DNA of 64,000 nucleotides from Epiperipatus broadwayi (GCA_028023455.1 JAQFVV010012544.1:2374396-2438395); one strand, 5' to 3'; counted from the stretch's first letter, positions 22,721-33,750 are shown. Numbers and translations: made by a program. Notes: a model not told the origin generated them from the letters alone.

Positions 22721-22812
22721 TATGTCATAGCATCGGCCGGGAAGCGAACCCTCACAACCGTCTGCAACCAACTGCTTGCTTACTACGCGGCTGCGCTGAC
22801 CTCTCGGCTATA
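22721..22812 (-). repeat. tRNA-derived SINE head, family T
   Basis: The reverse complement carries an A-box-like TAGCCGAGAGGTCAGCGCAG and an exact B box GGTTCGCTTCC, with CGGCCGATGCTATGACATA downstream. The spacing between the boxes is longer than in an ordinary tRNA, like Ser/Leu-type tRNAs with a variable arm. It is flanked by AT dinucleotide runs. GC content is far above the surroundings. Confidence 0.7.
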
Positions 22813-24164
22813 TATATATATATTGAAAAATGAAGTATTAATTAATTGCTATAGAAGAAATGCACTAAATAATACTTATACGAGTAATATATACAACAAT
22901 ACTTTTAAAAAAACTTCTGTATTAGTTTGGCTGTGAATTATGATTACTAAATATTTGATAGTACATTTTATTTAATTAATTAAATAAATTCAACTTTTAA
23001 AGATTTAAAGAATCATTTTTAACAAAGTTGTTAATAACTCCACTTTCTATATTAATGTTAATTTAGTTACGTTGCAAAAGATGGCCATCTTTAAAGCATA
23101 AGTAAATCAACGAAGTTAATAAAGAATATATAATAGTTATAAAAATATTCTAGAGATCTTCAACAACTTATATTTGAAAGTTAAATTACTTACTTAATTC
23201 AATAAAACGTATTATCAAATATTTAGCAATCATAAATAATGATAATAATTTTAATGAAGACTAAAATTTCATCGCCGGACTAATATACACAAATTGTTCA
23301 GTGTAGAATTTATAAATGAATTATAAATTTTTGCGCATGTATTAAACATATATTTTTACAGCTTATATAAGTATTATTATTATTTCTTAGCATTTTAATT
23401 TAAAGCATTTAACCAAAAATAATAAGTGCATCATTTTTATTCAGACGCTCACATTTTTCAACGTAAGTTTCTCACCAATTAGACTTTTCAAGTAGATAAA
23501 TTAGCCGGGTTTTTTTTTTTTATGTATTCATTCTTTTGTGTTTCAAAAATGAGAAAATCTGTTGCAGTGGCGAAGGTAGGCACTCAAAAATTAAAGGTTC
23601 TTGAATCAATTCCCAAGTGGGAAAAGTAAAAGAAAAAAGGAAAAATCACTTTGATTAAGTGAATGGAATTGTGCTAAACTGTCATTTTGGAGATCGACAT
23701 TACTTGACTTTTCCAGCCGATGATCATAAGATTATTTACAAGTGTTAAACAGACTATGTACGAATGATTTGCTGAGTGTGATATTTAAATCGCTATTCTT
23801 CGAATATCCGTCAATTACTGTTATTTTATTACTAAATTTTTATTCACATAAATAAACAAAAACTAAAATTTCATATATATATATTTTTTTAAAAAAGAAC
23901 AATGGGAAAAACATTTTTAAAAAAAAATAAATATAATAACCTGGCATTTTAAAAACTTGCATAAATGATATTTATGCATTAATAATGTTTCAATAGCTAC
24001 ATTTAGTTTTGATCTATAAAGTGTTAGGCATCATAATATTTAAAGCTAATAGATTGTGACTGGTAACAAATTTTTTTAGATGTCCGTTTTCTTTTTTGTT
24101 CAAATAGTTTACATGCATGGAAATATATATTAAAATACACAATTCGTTTATTTAATAAATAATA
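22813..24164. other. AT-rich stretch; possible isolated hAT-type end
   Basis: The sequence GCAGTGGCGAAGGTAGGCA near 23566 looks like one terminal inverted repeat of a hAT-type transposon, but no matching opposite end was found. Nothing else is recognised. Confidence 0.3.
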
Positions 24165-24410
24165 TTTATGTATACAATTTTCACTATACCACTCTCAAGT
24201 ATAATAGGGAGTGGTTTCTATCCCCTTTAACATCTTGTGGTAGAATGTAATCATAAACATATGATCAAAGATATATGAAGAAAATTGCGTAATCTTCATG
24301 ATGCACATTTCATGCTGAACTAGCACTTATCAGTTGGCTCAGATCACAGTCTTTTACACATATCTATCATTGTTCAGTATATATAGATGGACAACTATTA
24401 CAGTTAGATT
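24165..24410. mobile_element. Family Y half-copy with degenerate hammerhead
   Basis: The left end TACAATTTTCACTATACCAC and the following AACATCTTGTGGTAGAATGTAATC match family Y. The copy stops soon after the hammerhead segment and lacks the opposite arm. Confidence 0.7.
24294..24340 (-). ncRNA. Hammerhead motif, family Y, G8 mutated
   Basis: The minus strand shows CCAA, CTGATAA (24327-24333; G8 changed to A), an intact stem II hairpin, GAAA (24308-24311) and TGTGCATC before an altered stem I strand (ATGA in place of TTGG). Predicted inactive. Confidence 0.6.
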
Positions 24411-24461
24411 GATATGGGTCAAACTTATTGCCCTCACAACTTTGACTCAAACCACTTAATG

Positions 24462-24939
24462 CAGGGGTGGGCAAATAGTGGCCTGCTAAAAGTTTTTATG
24501 TGGCCCGCCAAGACAATCAGAAAAATCCGCCTTGAACTGAGATTTCTTTCCCATGCGCAACTGAAAATTCATCTCGTATTTTCCACTAGGATGGCCACAG
24601 CAATACACATGTGCAATGTAGATATGATGTGTGTTGCTTTTCCAGTTGATCTGGTTAATTTCAATTTTGTCTTTGTATTAGCAAATATATACCTTTCCAA
24701 CTTTAGTGAAACCATGAACCCTCCAAAAAAATGTCAAATTGGTGATGAATGTCGTGTGTGTTTAATGAAGAATGGGCAAACAAATATTTCTTTGGTAATA
24801 CAGGGAATAAAGTAGCATGCTTATTGTGTCATGAAAAAAGGTGCAGTCCTCTGCTAATCTTTGCTTCCACAATATGGCCACCAATGCGGCCCTCCGCCAA
24901 CCTATGCAGCCCCTGAGCCAAAACAATTGCCCACCCCTG
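24462..24939. mobile_element. 478 bp hAT-superfamily MITE
   Basis: The element starts CAGGGGTGGGCAA and ends TTGCCCACCCCTG, giving 13 bp terminal inverted repeats typical of ZBED/Buster-like hAT transposons. It is flanked by an exact 8 bp duplication ACTTAATG (24454-24461 and 24940-24947), the hAT hallmark. Base composition is clearly richer in G+C than the flanks. It holds a short relic of the transposase N-terminus (24714-24845), so it derives from an autonomous element by internal deletion. The 133-residue plus-strand frame at 24414-24815 crosses the left end and is not a gene. Confidence 0.93.
24714..24845 (+). pseudogene. Relic of ZBED-type hAT transposase N-terminus
   Basis: From ATG at 24714 the frame gives a start and CQIGDECRVCLMK. 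After a one-base shift it continues as EWANKYFFGNTGNKVACLLC and then HEK. The pattern DxECRxFxxEWTxxYFF...xKxxCLxC is characteristic of the first exon-like region of ZBED5/GTF2IRD2-type hAT transposases, where the CxxC begins a BED zinc finger. The finger is cut off by the internal deletion. A frameshift and deletion make it non-functional. Confidence 0.75.
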
Positions 24940-25138
24940 ACTTAATGTAAATATAGTAATAATTTTTATTAGTTATTCAATAGACAGGAGATTATTCACT
25001 TAATGAATAATATTTTTGTAGTATAATTTTCACTATATCTCAAGCAAGTTAGGGACTAATTTCTCTTTACTTTTAACATCTTATAGAGGGGTGTAATCAT
25101 AAACTTATGACCAAAAACATGTAAAAGAGATGTATGAT

Positions 25139-25185
25139 CCCCAAGATGCACATTTCATGCTGAACCAGCACTCATCAGTTGGCTT
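25139..25185 (-). ncRNA. Type I hammerhead ribozyme, family Y, fully intact
   Basis: Minus strand: stem I strand CCAA (25179-25182 complement), CTGATGA (25172-25178), stem II GTGCT-GGTTC-AGCAT (25157-25171), GAAA (25153-25156), stem III AUG/CAU closed by a UG loop, C17 at 25145, cleavage between 25145 and 25144, then TTGG (25141-25144 complement). Every invariant hammerhead base is present and all three stems pair. The very small stem III is like that of minimal type I hammerheads known from animal retroelements, which work best as tandem dimers. Confidence 0.85.
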
Positions 25186-25340
25186 AGACCATAATCTCTT
25201 ACACACACCTTTATCATTAGTCAGTATTTATAGACAGTTTAATTGAAAGTAGTAAAATTGATACTTATCAATTAAACTGTATTTGACTATCTATATATAG
25301 TAAAAAATGAAAAACATATGTGTAAGAGATCATGATCCGG

Positions 25341-25385
25341 GCCAACTGATAAGTGTTGATTTAGCATGAAATGTGCATCTTGGTG
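25341..25385 (+). ncRNA. Hammerhead motif, family Y, G8 mutated
   Basis: Plus strand: CCAA, CTGATAA (25346-25352, G8 to A), stem II GTGTT-GATTT-AGCAT (25353-25367), GAAA (25368-25371), TGTGCATC (25372-25379) and TTGG (25380-25383). All stems pair, but the core change should abolish cleavage. It is the opposite-arm partner of the intact copy at 25139. Confidence 0.7.
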
Positions 25386-25669
25386 ATCATATACTTTTTT
25401 GCATGTCTTGGGTTATATGTTTATGATTATAGCCCTCCACAACATGTTAAAAGCAAATAGAACCAGTCCTTACCTTACTGGAGAACGGTGCAGTAAAAAT
25501 TACACTATAGAGACATTATTCATTAAGGGGTTAATCTCTAGTCTAATAAGTGACTAATGAAGTTTTCTTTTCTAAAAAAAGTGCACTAATATATATGGTA
25601 CCATAATTGAGAACAAATTACAGAGAGTATATGTGATCATCATTTCTCATGTTTACATAGGCTATTAAT

Positions 25670-26045
25670 AAGTGGCATGACTGTATGGAGAATTTTCTAG
25701 ATAAGGTAAAGAAACAGGGGGATAGAGATGCTTATGTTATGGTAGGAACAAATAATTTGTCAGAGCCATCAGAGAGACTAAATTAATGAATGTAATGAAT
25801 TGATTAATAGTTTGCATAAGATTAAAGAAAGGTTAGAAATAGCTGGATTACTACCATAATTCAACAATAGGTATATATATTAGATAGGGCACATTCTATA
25901 AATGATAAATTGTAAAAATTATGTGGGAGAAATAATGTTATGTTTGTAAATGTATTGCATATTTTATTAGTAAGAAGCAGTTATATAGTAAAGATAGATT
26001 GCACTTAGCAAAAGAGGAAATGAAGCATTAGGGAGTTTGATTTAT
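25670..26045 (+). pseudogene. LINE ORF1 remnant with SGNH-esterase-like domain
   Basis: Broken frames read DAYVMVGTNNLSEPSE, then ECNELINSLHKIKERLEI, GRNNVMFVNVLHILL and finally KDRLHLAKEEMKH. The G-x-N block (GTNN) and the C-terminal D-x-x-H block (DRLH) are the conserved signatures of SGNH/GDSL esterases, which occur in ORF1 of some CR1-like and related LINEs. Several stops interrupt it. It lies directly upstream of the endonuclease region and in the same direction, as expected for an ORF1. Confidence 0.6.
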
Positions 26046-26259
26046 GAAAAATATTATAGTTTGGGAAACTTATAAATGGGGGATAAAGTTTTTAAATTAC
26101 AGTATTATCAAAAAGAAGGTTAAGAATAAACAGGATATAAGAAGTATTCAAAGGATAGCTGATTCAGATCTAATTATAGATATAGGGAGGGAATTGGTTG
26201 TAAAACTAATTATAAACAAGGTAATTATAAAAAGCCAAAAGAATTTATAAAAGGGTAGT

Positions 26260-26820
26260 AAAAAAGGAAAAAAATGTTAAAATTGGATATTTGAATATGC
26301 AAGGTAGTAGGAGACAAGTAAAGTGGCTGGAATTAAACAAAGCAGTTAGAAACGAGCTTGAGGTATTAAAAGTAGTGGAAACACATCTAAGAGAAGAAGA
26401 AAAATCTATATTGGAAGATTTGGTATGGTAGGGCATAAATAGAAAAGAAAAAAAGGGTTGTGATATAGGAGTTATGTAAAAAAAACACTTAAATACTGCA
26501 TTTGTGGTTTGAGGTAAAGTTAGGAAGACAAGAATGGATGATGGCTATAGTATATATTGCTATTAGAGATAGTCAAACTATAATGTAGTTAAACAGTAGC
26601 ATGTATGAATGCCTAGTTAAGAATATACCGAGTTTCAGAAAAAGGAGGGAAGAAAATAATGGTTATGAATGATATGAATGAGCGTATTGGAAGAAATTGA
26701 TGGCATGGATAACAAGAACAACTTTTGAAAAAAAATTGTCAGAGAGTGAATTTGAGCATTGGAAATTTATCAAATATTTATAAGGACAATACACATGGTC
26801 TAGAAATTATATATTTCACA
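26260..26820 (+). pseudogene. LINE apurinic-type endonuclease remnant
   Basis: From about 26276 the frame reads VKIGYLNMQGSRRQVKWLEL, then VLKVVETHLREEE. N at the first strand and the E-T-H motif are the usual first catalytic blocks of LINE endonucleases. Later blocks are eroded; near 26655-26690 a VMNDMNERIG segment fits the GDxN block. Stops and frameshifts are frequent. The short open frames at 26044-26250 and 27105-27293 are fragments of the same element. Confidence 0.55.
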
Positions 26821-27779
26821 CAATATATTATGTATTAGTAGAGAAAGAGGGAATGAATAAAGTACAGAAAATTAAAGTGCTTGATAATGAAGAGAGAGTA
26901 TGTAATAGTGATCATAATTTCTTTATAATAGAAATGATTAATAATGTGAAGGAAAATAGTAATAAAAGTAAAAAGGATAGTGAAAAATGTGGCTGGAGAA
27001 TGAAATGATAAGAATAAATTAAAAGAATATAAATTAAAAATAGAAGAAATCATGGAACAGTTTGGTGGGATAAATATAAGGACTGGTGTGGTGAAGTAGA
27101 AAAAGTGGCAAATAGGGTTTTAGGTGAGAATATTCAAAAGAATACAAATAATAGAAAAGTGATACTTAGTAAAAGTGTAAAAAAGAGAAAAAAGCATGAG
27201 AAGATAAATATGCTATTAAAAAAAAAGAAAGTGAAAAAGATATTAATATTAAATGGGAAAACTATTTACAAAAAAAGAAATTGGCTAAAATAGATAATTA
27301 TAGAAGAAGAATGAAATTAAATAGTAAATCACTGTTGGATTTTAATAAAAGTGGCAGAGATGGATGTAAAAAATTTTGGAAATAAATTAAAAGAAGGAAT
27401 GTAGGGGCAAGAGAAATAGTATTCCTAAATGATAAGGAAAAAGAGTGTATCTCTAAAGAAGAATTAGAGACAATCTTAAATAAGTATGTAATGGATATAG
27501 AAAAGATTTTGGATGTGAAGGACAGATTTTAGATGTGCAGGACAGAATGGGATAACAAACATAAAAGCATATAGTAATGGAAATATTAGTTTTACAAAAA
27601 ATGAATTGAAATAGTCAGGAAAGAAATTGAAAAGTGAAAAGGCAAAAAGCTTAGATACATGGGTAGCAGTGATAGTGATGAATTTGGAAAATAGGGCAAA
27701 GTTAAATCTATTGTCATGTTTTAATAAGGTGGCAGAGAAGACAGAATTTCAAATAGGTGGAATAATACAAGAGTGAGGT

Positions 27780-28460
27780 TATTACTTAAAGGAAAAGGTA
27801 AGGACCATAGAAAGATAAACAGTTATAGACTGATAGCAATAACATCAGTGTTATATAAAGTTTTTGCATATATGGTGGCTGGAAGGATGGCAAAATGAAT
27901 GAAAGAAAATGATATAGTGGAAGAAATGCAAAGAGGTTTTAGATTGGATAGGTGTATAGGAGATAGTTTATTTGTAGTCACACAACTTACAGATATAAAT
28001 AGAAATACAAGTAGACAGTCATATATGGTTTTTATAGATATAGAGAAGGCATATGCTAGAATAAACCGAAATAGATTATGCATAAGTTTAGTAAATTTGG
28101 GAATGAGTGAAGCTTTAGTGGATCTTATCAAGACATTGTATGAAAATAATTACTATATATATTAATTAGAAAATATAAATCATAGTTAAAAATGGAATGG
28201 GACTAAGACATGGATGTCCTATGTTACCTATTTTATTTTTGTTACATATGAGAGAAATGATGAGAGCAATATAAAGACTAGGAAGAGGGGAAGCAATATC
28301 ATTAATAGCTGGCAAGTGAATGCAAATATTATCAGGTCTTTTATTTGCTGATGATATCTTCTTGTGCACAGAAAGTAAGGAAGATATGAAAGTTATGCTG
28401 AAGACCAGTGCAAGAGTAGATAAAGAGATGGGGATTAAATTTAGTAAGAAAAATTAAAAG
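27780..28460 (+). pseudogene. LINE reverse transcriptase remnant
   Basis: Recognisable RT blocks in order: KGKDHRKINSYRLIAITSVL near 27795, EMQRGFRLDRCIGDSLFVV near 27925, YMVFIDIEKAYARI (first catalytic Asp) near 28023, LRHGCPMLP near 28202 and LLFADDIFL near 28338 (FADD at 28344-28355, catalytic pair intact). The open stretch 27899-28165 is the best preserved. Stops between blocks rule out a functional protein. The style differs from RTE and the clade is not assigned. Confidence 0.75.
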
Positions 28461-29212
28461 TAATGATGATAAATGCTGGATAAAGAAAAGAGAAAGAATT
28501 TTTTTTTGGGAGGGAGATATTAAGTTAAATGCAATAAATAGGTATAACTATTTTTGAATTGTCTTAAGAAATCAGAGAAATTGCTCAGATGAATGAGGGA
28601 AAAAATTGATAAATGAAGCAAAGAAAAGAAAGAAAATGATAAATTAACAGTGTTTTTTATATAATAAATATAATGTAACAAGAATTGTATGGAAGAGAGT
28701 GGCAGTAGCAGAGTTAATGTGTGGTAATGATGCATTATGTGTTAGGAATGGGATGTTGGATTACATAGAAAAAGTATAAAGAGAAGTAAGAAGACATGCT
28801 TTAGATGCAGATGTGTGGATGACAAAGGAGACAATTCAATGAGTAATGGGATGGTCAGTTTTTATATGAGAGATGCAAAAAGCAAAATGAAAATGTTGGT
28901 AGCTGCAATTTATGGATAGTAAAAAAATAGCTAAAATAATATTTAAATGGTCATAAATAAGGGCAGGCAACAACATGAGTTAGAAGGGTAGTACAATATG
29001 CAGGAGTTTTGGATAAAGATTTTGTCAGTATACTTATACAAAAAATGGGATGATTGTGTTAGGAGAATTGTTGAGTAGTATAGTAGCAAAGAATGGGTAG
29101 AAAAATAGATGTATTAATAAAAAATAGTGAGTTGGAGAGATGGAGAACTAGTATGGAGAGTGAAAAGAGTTTAAATATTGTAATAGGAAAAAAAGATGAA
29201 GTGAACCTGGGG

Positions 29213-29503
29213 TGATGTCACATCATCACTCCCAAGTTCAAAATATTTCAAATAATGTTCAAAATAATGTTTAATATCACAAATATATAAGCAATTTTAT
29301 ATATTCAAAGAGAGCATGAGATCATGTGATCTCTGAGAAAGCAGCTAGTTAGATCAGAATAGATCAGTTGACTCTTTAGAGCAACCATAATTAACTATAT
29401 ATCAACCAACATTATAATAAATAATACATAGAAAGTATGAGTAATACACTAAATAAAAACTATTCATCATCATGAATGATCCACCAAAAGAAATCAAGAG
29501 TCA
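29213..29503 (+). mobile_element. Probable gypsy-type LTR
   Basis: The segment starts TGATGTCACATCATCAC and ends AAGAGTCA, consistent with TG...CA LTR ends. It is followed at 29507 by TGGTGACAGAATTGG, which resembles a primer binding site for the 3' end of a tRNA-Leu (typical form TGGTGTCAGAAGTGG). It begins exactly where the LINE similarity ends. No second LTR was found in the window, so the insertion is incomplete or rearranged. Confidence 0.45.
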
Positions 29504-29529
29504 ATCTGGTGACAGAATTGGAAATGGGT

Positions 29530-29990
29530 CTTCTGTAGAACAGGTTAATGATTGAGCCTTTTCCAGCTTGCACAATTATTTAAACATAACTTTGGAAGTA
29601 CCACTTAAGTGCTAATCCATCATGATACATAACCAGAAAGTCTAAACAATAATGCTGGGACATTAAAACATGATAATCATCATTAATGTTCTGGCCACTT
29701 AGTACCATTAATGCATTGGTCAACTATAAACTTAATTTCTAAGACTAAAATAAAATTTAGTTCAAATCTAGTCCATGGACTTTAAATTTTGTAATATTAG
29801 CACAATTCCAGCATATATCAATTGATCATCATCATCCATTATCTGGATGCCCATAAGCACTAAAATACATCCTATTTATATATCAACTGTTATATATGAC
29901 TAGCTCAGAAGAACACAAGCTCATTACTGTTATATGACCAAAAAATGATGATTTAATACAATTTTAACAATTGAATTCAAATTTATTAAT
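29530..29990 (+). pseudogene. Gypsy gag-like remnant
   Basis: Frames are heavily broken. In the right order they give FKFCNISTIPAYIN, HYLDAHK and, in another frame near 29890, MTSSEEHKLITVI. These resemble the gypsy gag capsid segments around the QF-x-GI region and the SEEQKL segment. Position just after the LTR-like and primer-site-like sequences supports the assignment, which remains tentative. Confidence 0.35.
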
Positions 29991-31240
29991 AACAATATTA
30001 AAAAATGATATTAAGGTCTGTAGAATATGGCTGTACATATTAAAGCCTTCTGGTTTTGATTAACATACAATAAAAAATAATCATATTGGTGATTTAAAAT
30101 ATTCAAGTTATTACATTGATTTACACATAGTTCCATATACAGGTATTTGTTCACAATCAGCGCACAGTCATGTGGATGAACATAAAATGAACATGTTTTA
30201 ATTGACATTTAATAGTTAAAAAATGATTAAAATTTACAGGTGTTATACTTAACATACATTGTTATTTGCAATACAATTGACATATATATGTACACATACA
30301 TGTGTGTAAATGTGATTTCTGAATATATTTTACTTGCCATAAAATAAACCTTTCTATGTATCAAATTGACAAAATAATAAATGACATTAATTTTTATACT
30401 ACATAATAACATATTCAATATACATGTATGTATTGAATTGCAGGTACACACTAATGTTTACTTACTTTAATTTGTTACAATAATATTTTTCTAATTCAAT
30501 ATTGAAAGTATATAAAATTCACACATGTATAGGTGTACACAAAAATATAGATGATATGGATCAAGTTCTATCATAATAGTTTACAGTTTTTTTTTTTTCT
30601 AAAAAAATATCAGCTTATAAGTTCCTTTTTTTTCTTAGAAAAAAGTATTATCAACTTTTTAAAATATATATATATAACAGTCAATCTTGACCAGATTATT
30701 AATTGAATAAAATGTCTTTAAATTTAAAAATATAGATTTTAAATATTTTTACTTATTCTCTTGAAAAAATATATATAATAGGGTCTATCAATTAAATCTT
30801 TATTTTTAGACATTTAACTTAAGAAAAAGTGTTTTTAAAATGTCATTTTTAATATATAACATTACTCACCAACTATATATATATATATATATCTGTGCTT
30901 CTCTGCATATATAGATAAACAGCAGTATACATATACCAATTCTTCAAGCTTTCTCTTGGTAAGGTTGGTTTTTTTGTCCATCAGAAAAGTATAATCCAAG
31001 CTTGTTGTCATCATCAGGGAAAAGTATAATTCAGGTATGGTTGGCATTCTCCCTTCCATCTAGAGCTTGATGAGCTTCAGGCCATCAAACTGTCTTATAG
31101 AACACATTTGCACAGGCTAATTGATCAATTTTAAGTTGACCCAGTCTTTAAATGACTCAGAACTCTAGTATATAGAACTAGTATACAACTCACTGCTGGA
31201 TCTACTGGTTTCACTTCAGCATATGGGAACTACTTTTATT
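29991..31240. other. AT-rich insert, mostly unrecognised
   Basis: Part of the block that separates the two LINE parts. It includes TA dinucleotide runs (30876-30891). A richer segment at 30930-31200 contains CTCTAGATGGAAGG on the minus strand and looks repeat-like, but no family is recognised. Confidence 0.35.
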
Positions 31241-31244
31241 TTTA

Positions 31245-31560
31245 TAACTTCCTAAAGACCAATTCTGCTAGCCAACTGCTTTACAAAAATCTTAAAATAA
31301 GAACTACACCAATTCTGCTAGCCAACTGCTTCACAAAAATATTAAGATGAACTGTCTCAAAAAAAATTACTATCTAAATTTTGCAGCTGGTCTATTTGGA
31401 TACTGCTTCTCAAAATATTAAACCAGACTGAACTTTTAAAAAACTACTATCCAGCCTTTGCAGCTGGCCAATTTGGCCAGCTATTTCTTATAATATTAAA
31501 GCCAAACTCTTCTGGCCAGCTCTTATAAAAACTATAATCCAGACTGAACTGATATTTTTA
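31245..31560. repeat. Degenerate tandem repeat
   Basis: A unit beginning CCAATTCTGCTAGCCAACTG occurs at 31259 and again at 31309. Related diverged units follow with TTTGCAGCTGGTCTATTTGG and TTTGCAGCTGGCCAATTTGG, and the segment closes with CCAGACTGAACTG. Another near-duplication, GAGGTGATAAAAACAC, occurs at 31575 and 31639. Confidence 0.7.
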
Positions 31561-31802
31561 TCATCCATTTTATAGAATCATCTGAGGTGATAAAAACACT
31601 TTGCACTGTTTTCAATCTGTCTAGTCCTTTTTACTATTGAGGTGATAAAAACACAAATTTAAAAACTGTCTTTTAATCTCTTGATTGGAAACAATTTTAA
31701 TTCCTCTGAAAGCACTTTTAATTAAAAAGTTACATTTTGGAAATTTTATCAGTTTAATTAATTAAAAAGATTTTAAAAATACTAGACCTGTTTTTAAATT
31801 CA

Positions 31803-31954
<152 letters not shown>

Positions 31955-32194
31955 TTTTAATTTATAATAAAATTCTGATTAAAATTCAATTATTTAACCC
32001 TTTAAAATGCTTATTATTCCAGGAAATGTAGAAAATATCTACAAAATTTTTTTGTCTGTGTTTATTTCTTTTTCTTTGCTTTACATAAATATGTGCACAC
32101 ACACAACTATGTTACTGTGTGTCATGTAACGCAAATGGTTACAATATGTATAGAAGTAAACAGAATAATGGGTGTGCGTTAATTTATGATAATA

Positions 32195-32760
32195 GCAAGG
32201 ACACTTAAACAGAATCATTAGTAACAAGGAATATACACATAAATGGAGAAATGTAAGTGATTTAGTCTGCAAGTTATGTAAAGAGTATATGGAAAATATT
32301 AGGCATCTGCTAATTGAATGTAAATGTTTTCAAGAGGAAAGGGTACAAATGATAAAGTTGTAGGAGAATAATATAAACAATATGATTATACAGAAAGTGG
32401 GTTCTTGATTTTTATATTGGGTTTGAAAAAAGGCAGATTTAGATATAAAGACCATAGAAAGGACAAAGATGATGTTGTAGAAATGGGATGAATGGGGGTT
32501 TGAAAAAAGATAAGAGGGATCTAGATATAAAGACCATCAAATGAACAAAGTTTATGTTGTGGAAATGGGATGGAGCAGAATAAAGAAGAATATATGGAAA
32601 ACTTAAGGTGGGGAATGGAAAAGTAAGGTAAGATGGCTAACAGGTTTCTCTGGCTGATAATAAAGAAGTCATAGTGCACCATATCACATATTGATGAGTG
32701 CACATATTGTGCTGACAAAAGTTTATCAATTAAAGATGGAATCAAGGTAAAACGATTTAA
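32195..32760 (+). pseudogene. C-terminal part of the split LINE
   Basis: The frame from about 32211 reads RIISNKEYTHKWRNVSDL, then VCKLCKEYMENIRHLLIECK. The C-x2-C-x8-H-x4-C spacing is the zinc-knuckle-like motif found at the C-terminus of this LINE type. A following segment with FLYW and ERTKMML...KWDEWG matches the usual end. A short direct duplication (GGGTTTGAAAAAAG at about 32420 and 32496) lengthens the tail. It continues the element that breaks off at 29212. Confidence 0.7.
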
Positions 32761-33737
32761 TAGTTAAAGAAAGTAATAATTAATTCACTGTTTATTTTTA
32801 ATTACAAACAGGCTTCAATATTTTATTTTAATTCTTCAATGTTAAAAATTGTTAAAATTTATATGTAATGTTTAATTTGAAAAACCAGAATGAATTGTTT
32901 AAGGGGTTGAATACCAATGTCAAACAACCACACATACATTCTTACTTCATGAAGTCTTGGGCAAAATATAATTTAAGTTATTTTTTAACAAGCTAAAATA
33001 TATTCTTTATACTAAAAATGTAAGTATATAAAAAAATAATTTAAAAATAATAAATATTTTATATAGCAATAATACAATCATAGATATATACAATTTAATG
33101 ATAGTTTGTTTTTACTGTGGAACAGACATAGAAAATAAATATATTATAGCAATAAAAATGAAAAAATAATCAGTCATTTGCAATATTGGGATGTATTTGT
33201 TTATTTTAGTTTTGTTTATTTTATTTTTTTTTGCCTTGCGTTTTTTTCAAGGGATAAATCTCTCAGTAAACCTGTAATTAATTTCTATATTTTTTATAGC
33301 TTACAAATATTATACATCTGTTTTTTTATAAAGTTTTGTTTTATTTATAAGCTTCTTTTCATATAAATCTATAAATTTAATGTGATTTCTTCTCCAAATA
33401 TTTGATTTATTTCTTTTCATTTCTTTTTTTATAAAAATAGCTTTATTTTTCAAGGCTCATATTGTGTAGATTATTCATGACCCTGTTTTCTTCCAAAATT
33501 TAAGCTTGTGGTTAAAACCTGTAGAGGTCCCTACTATCACATTTTTACATGCACATTCTTGAGGTTAAAGCCTTAATAAATGTTACATATGCTATTATTA
33601 TAAATAATATGTTTGAATTAATATTGATTTATATAAACTTTTACATACATTCTCCTGTCATGAAATCAGCCTAAATAATGTTTTCAACAAAAATGTAAAA
33701 TAATTTTCAGCTATTAAAAGAGTATTAAGTTTGTATT
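32761..33737. other. AT-rich stretch, nothing recognised
   Basis: No supported feature. Confidence 0.4.
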
Positions 33738-33750
33738 AATTTTAAAACTT

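Larger units (their letters stand above)
24962..25560. mobile_element. Family Y palindrome with two hammerheads
   Basis: Full-length palindrome. The outer ends TTAGTTATTCAATAGACAGG (24968) and CTAGTCTAATAAGTGACTAA pair imperfectly. Further in, AATGAATAATATTTTTGTAG pairs with the 25500-25530 end. Arms of about 270 bp surround a centre near 25255-25265, where AATTGAAAGTAGTAAAATTG and TACTTATCAATTAA meet. Each arm carries a hammerhead motif in opposite orientation. The hAT MITE inserted only 22 bp from its left end. Confidence 0.85.
25670..29212 (+). mobile_element. SGNH-ORF1 LINE, 5' and central part
   Basis: Contiguous plus-strand LINE body: ORF1-like SGNH block, endonuclease, RT and a post-RT segment (MLDYIEKV...HALDADVWMTKETIQ near 28755-28850, then ELERWRTSMESEKSLN near 29130-29175). 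The expected C-terminal zinc-knuckle part is missing here but found at 32195-32760, after a block of foreign sequence. The whole region is purine-rich on the plus strand. Confidence 0.75.

Noticed and set aside
23566-23590. CAGTGGCGAAGG as a hAT transposon end (also 63155-63174)
   Set aside because: No matching opposite end or target duplication was found for either, so no element is claimed.
24414-24815. 133-codon plus-strand open frame
   Set aside because: It crosses the left end of the hAT MITE; the transposase similarity lies in another frame.
32690-32730. TTGATGAGTGCACATATTG...GTGCTGACAAAAG as a possible hammerhead
   Set aside because: A hairpin follows TGATGA, but C3 and the GAAA strand are missing, and it lies in the tail of a LINE.
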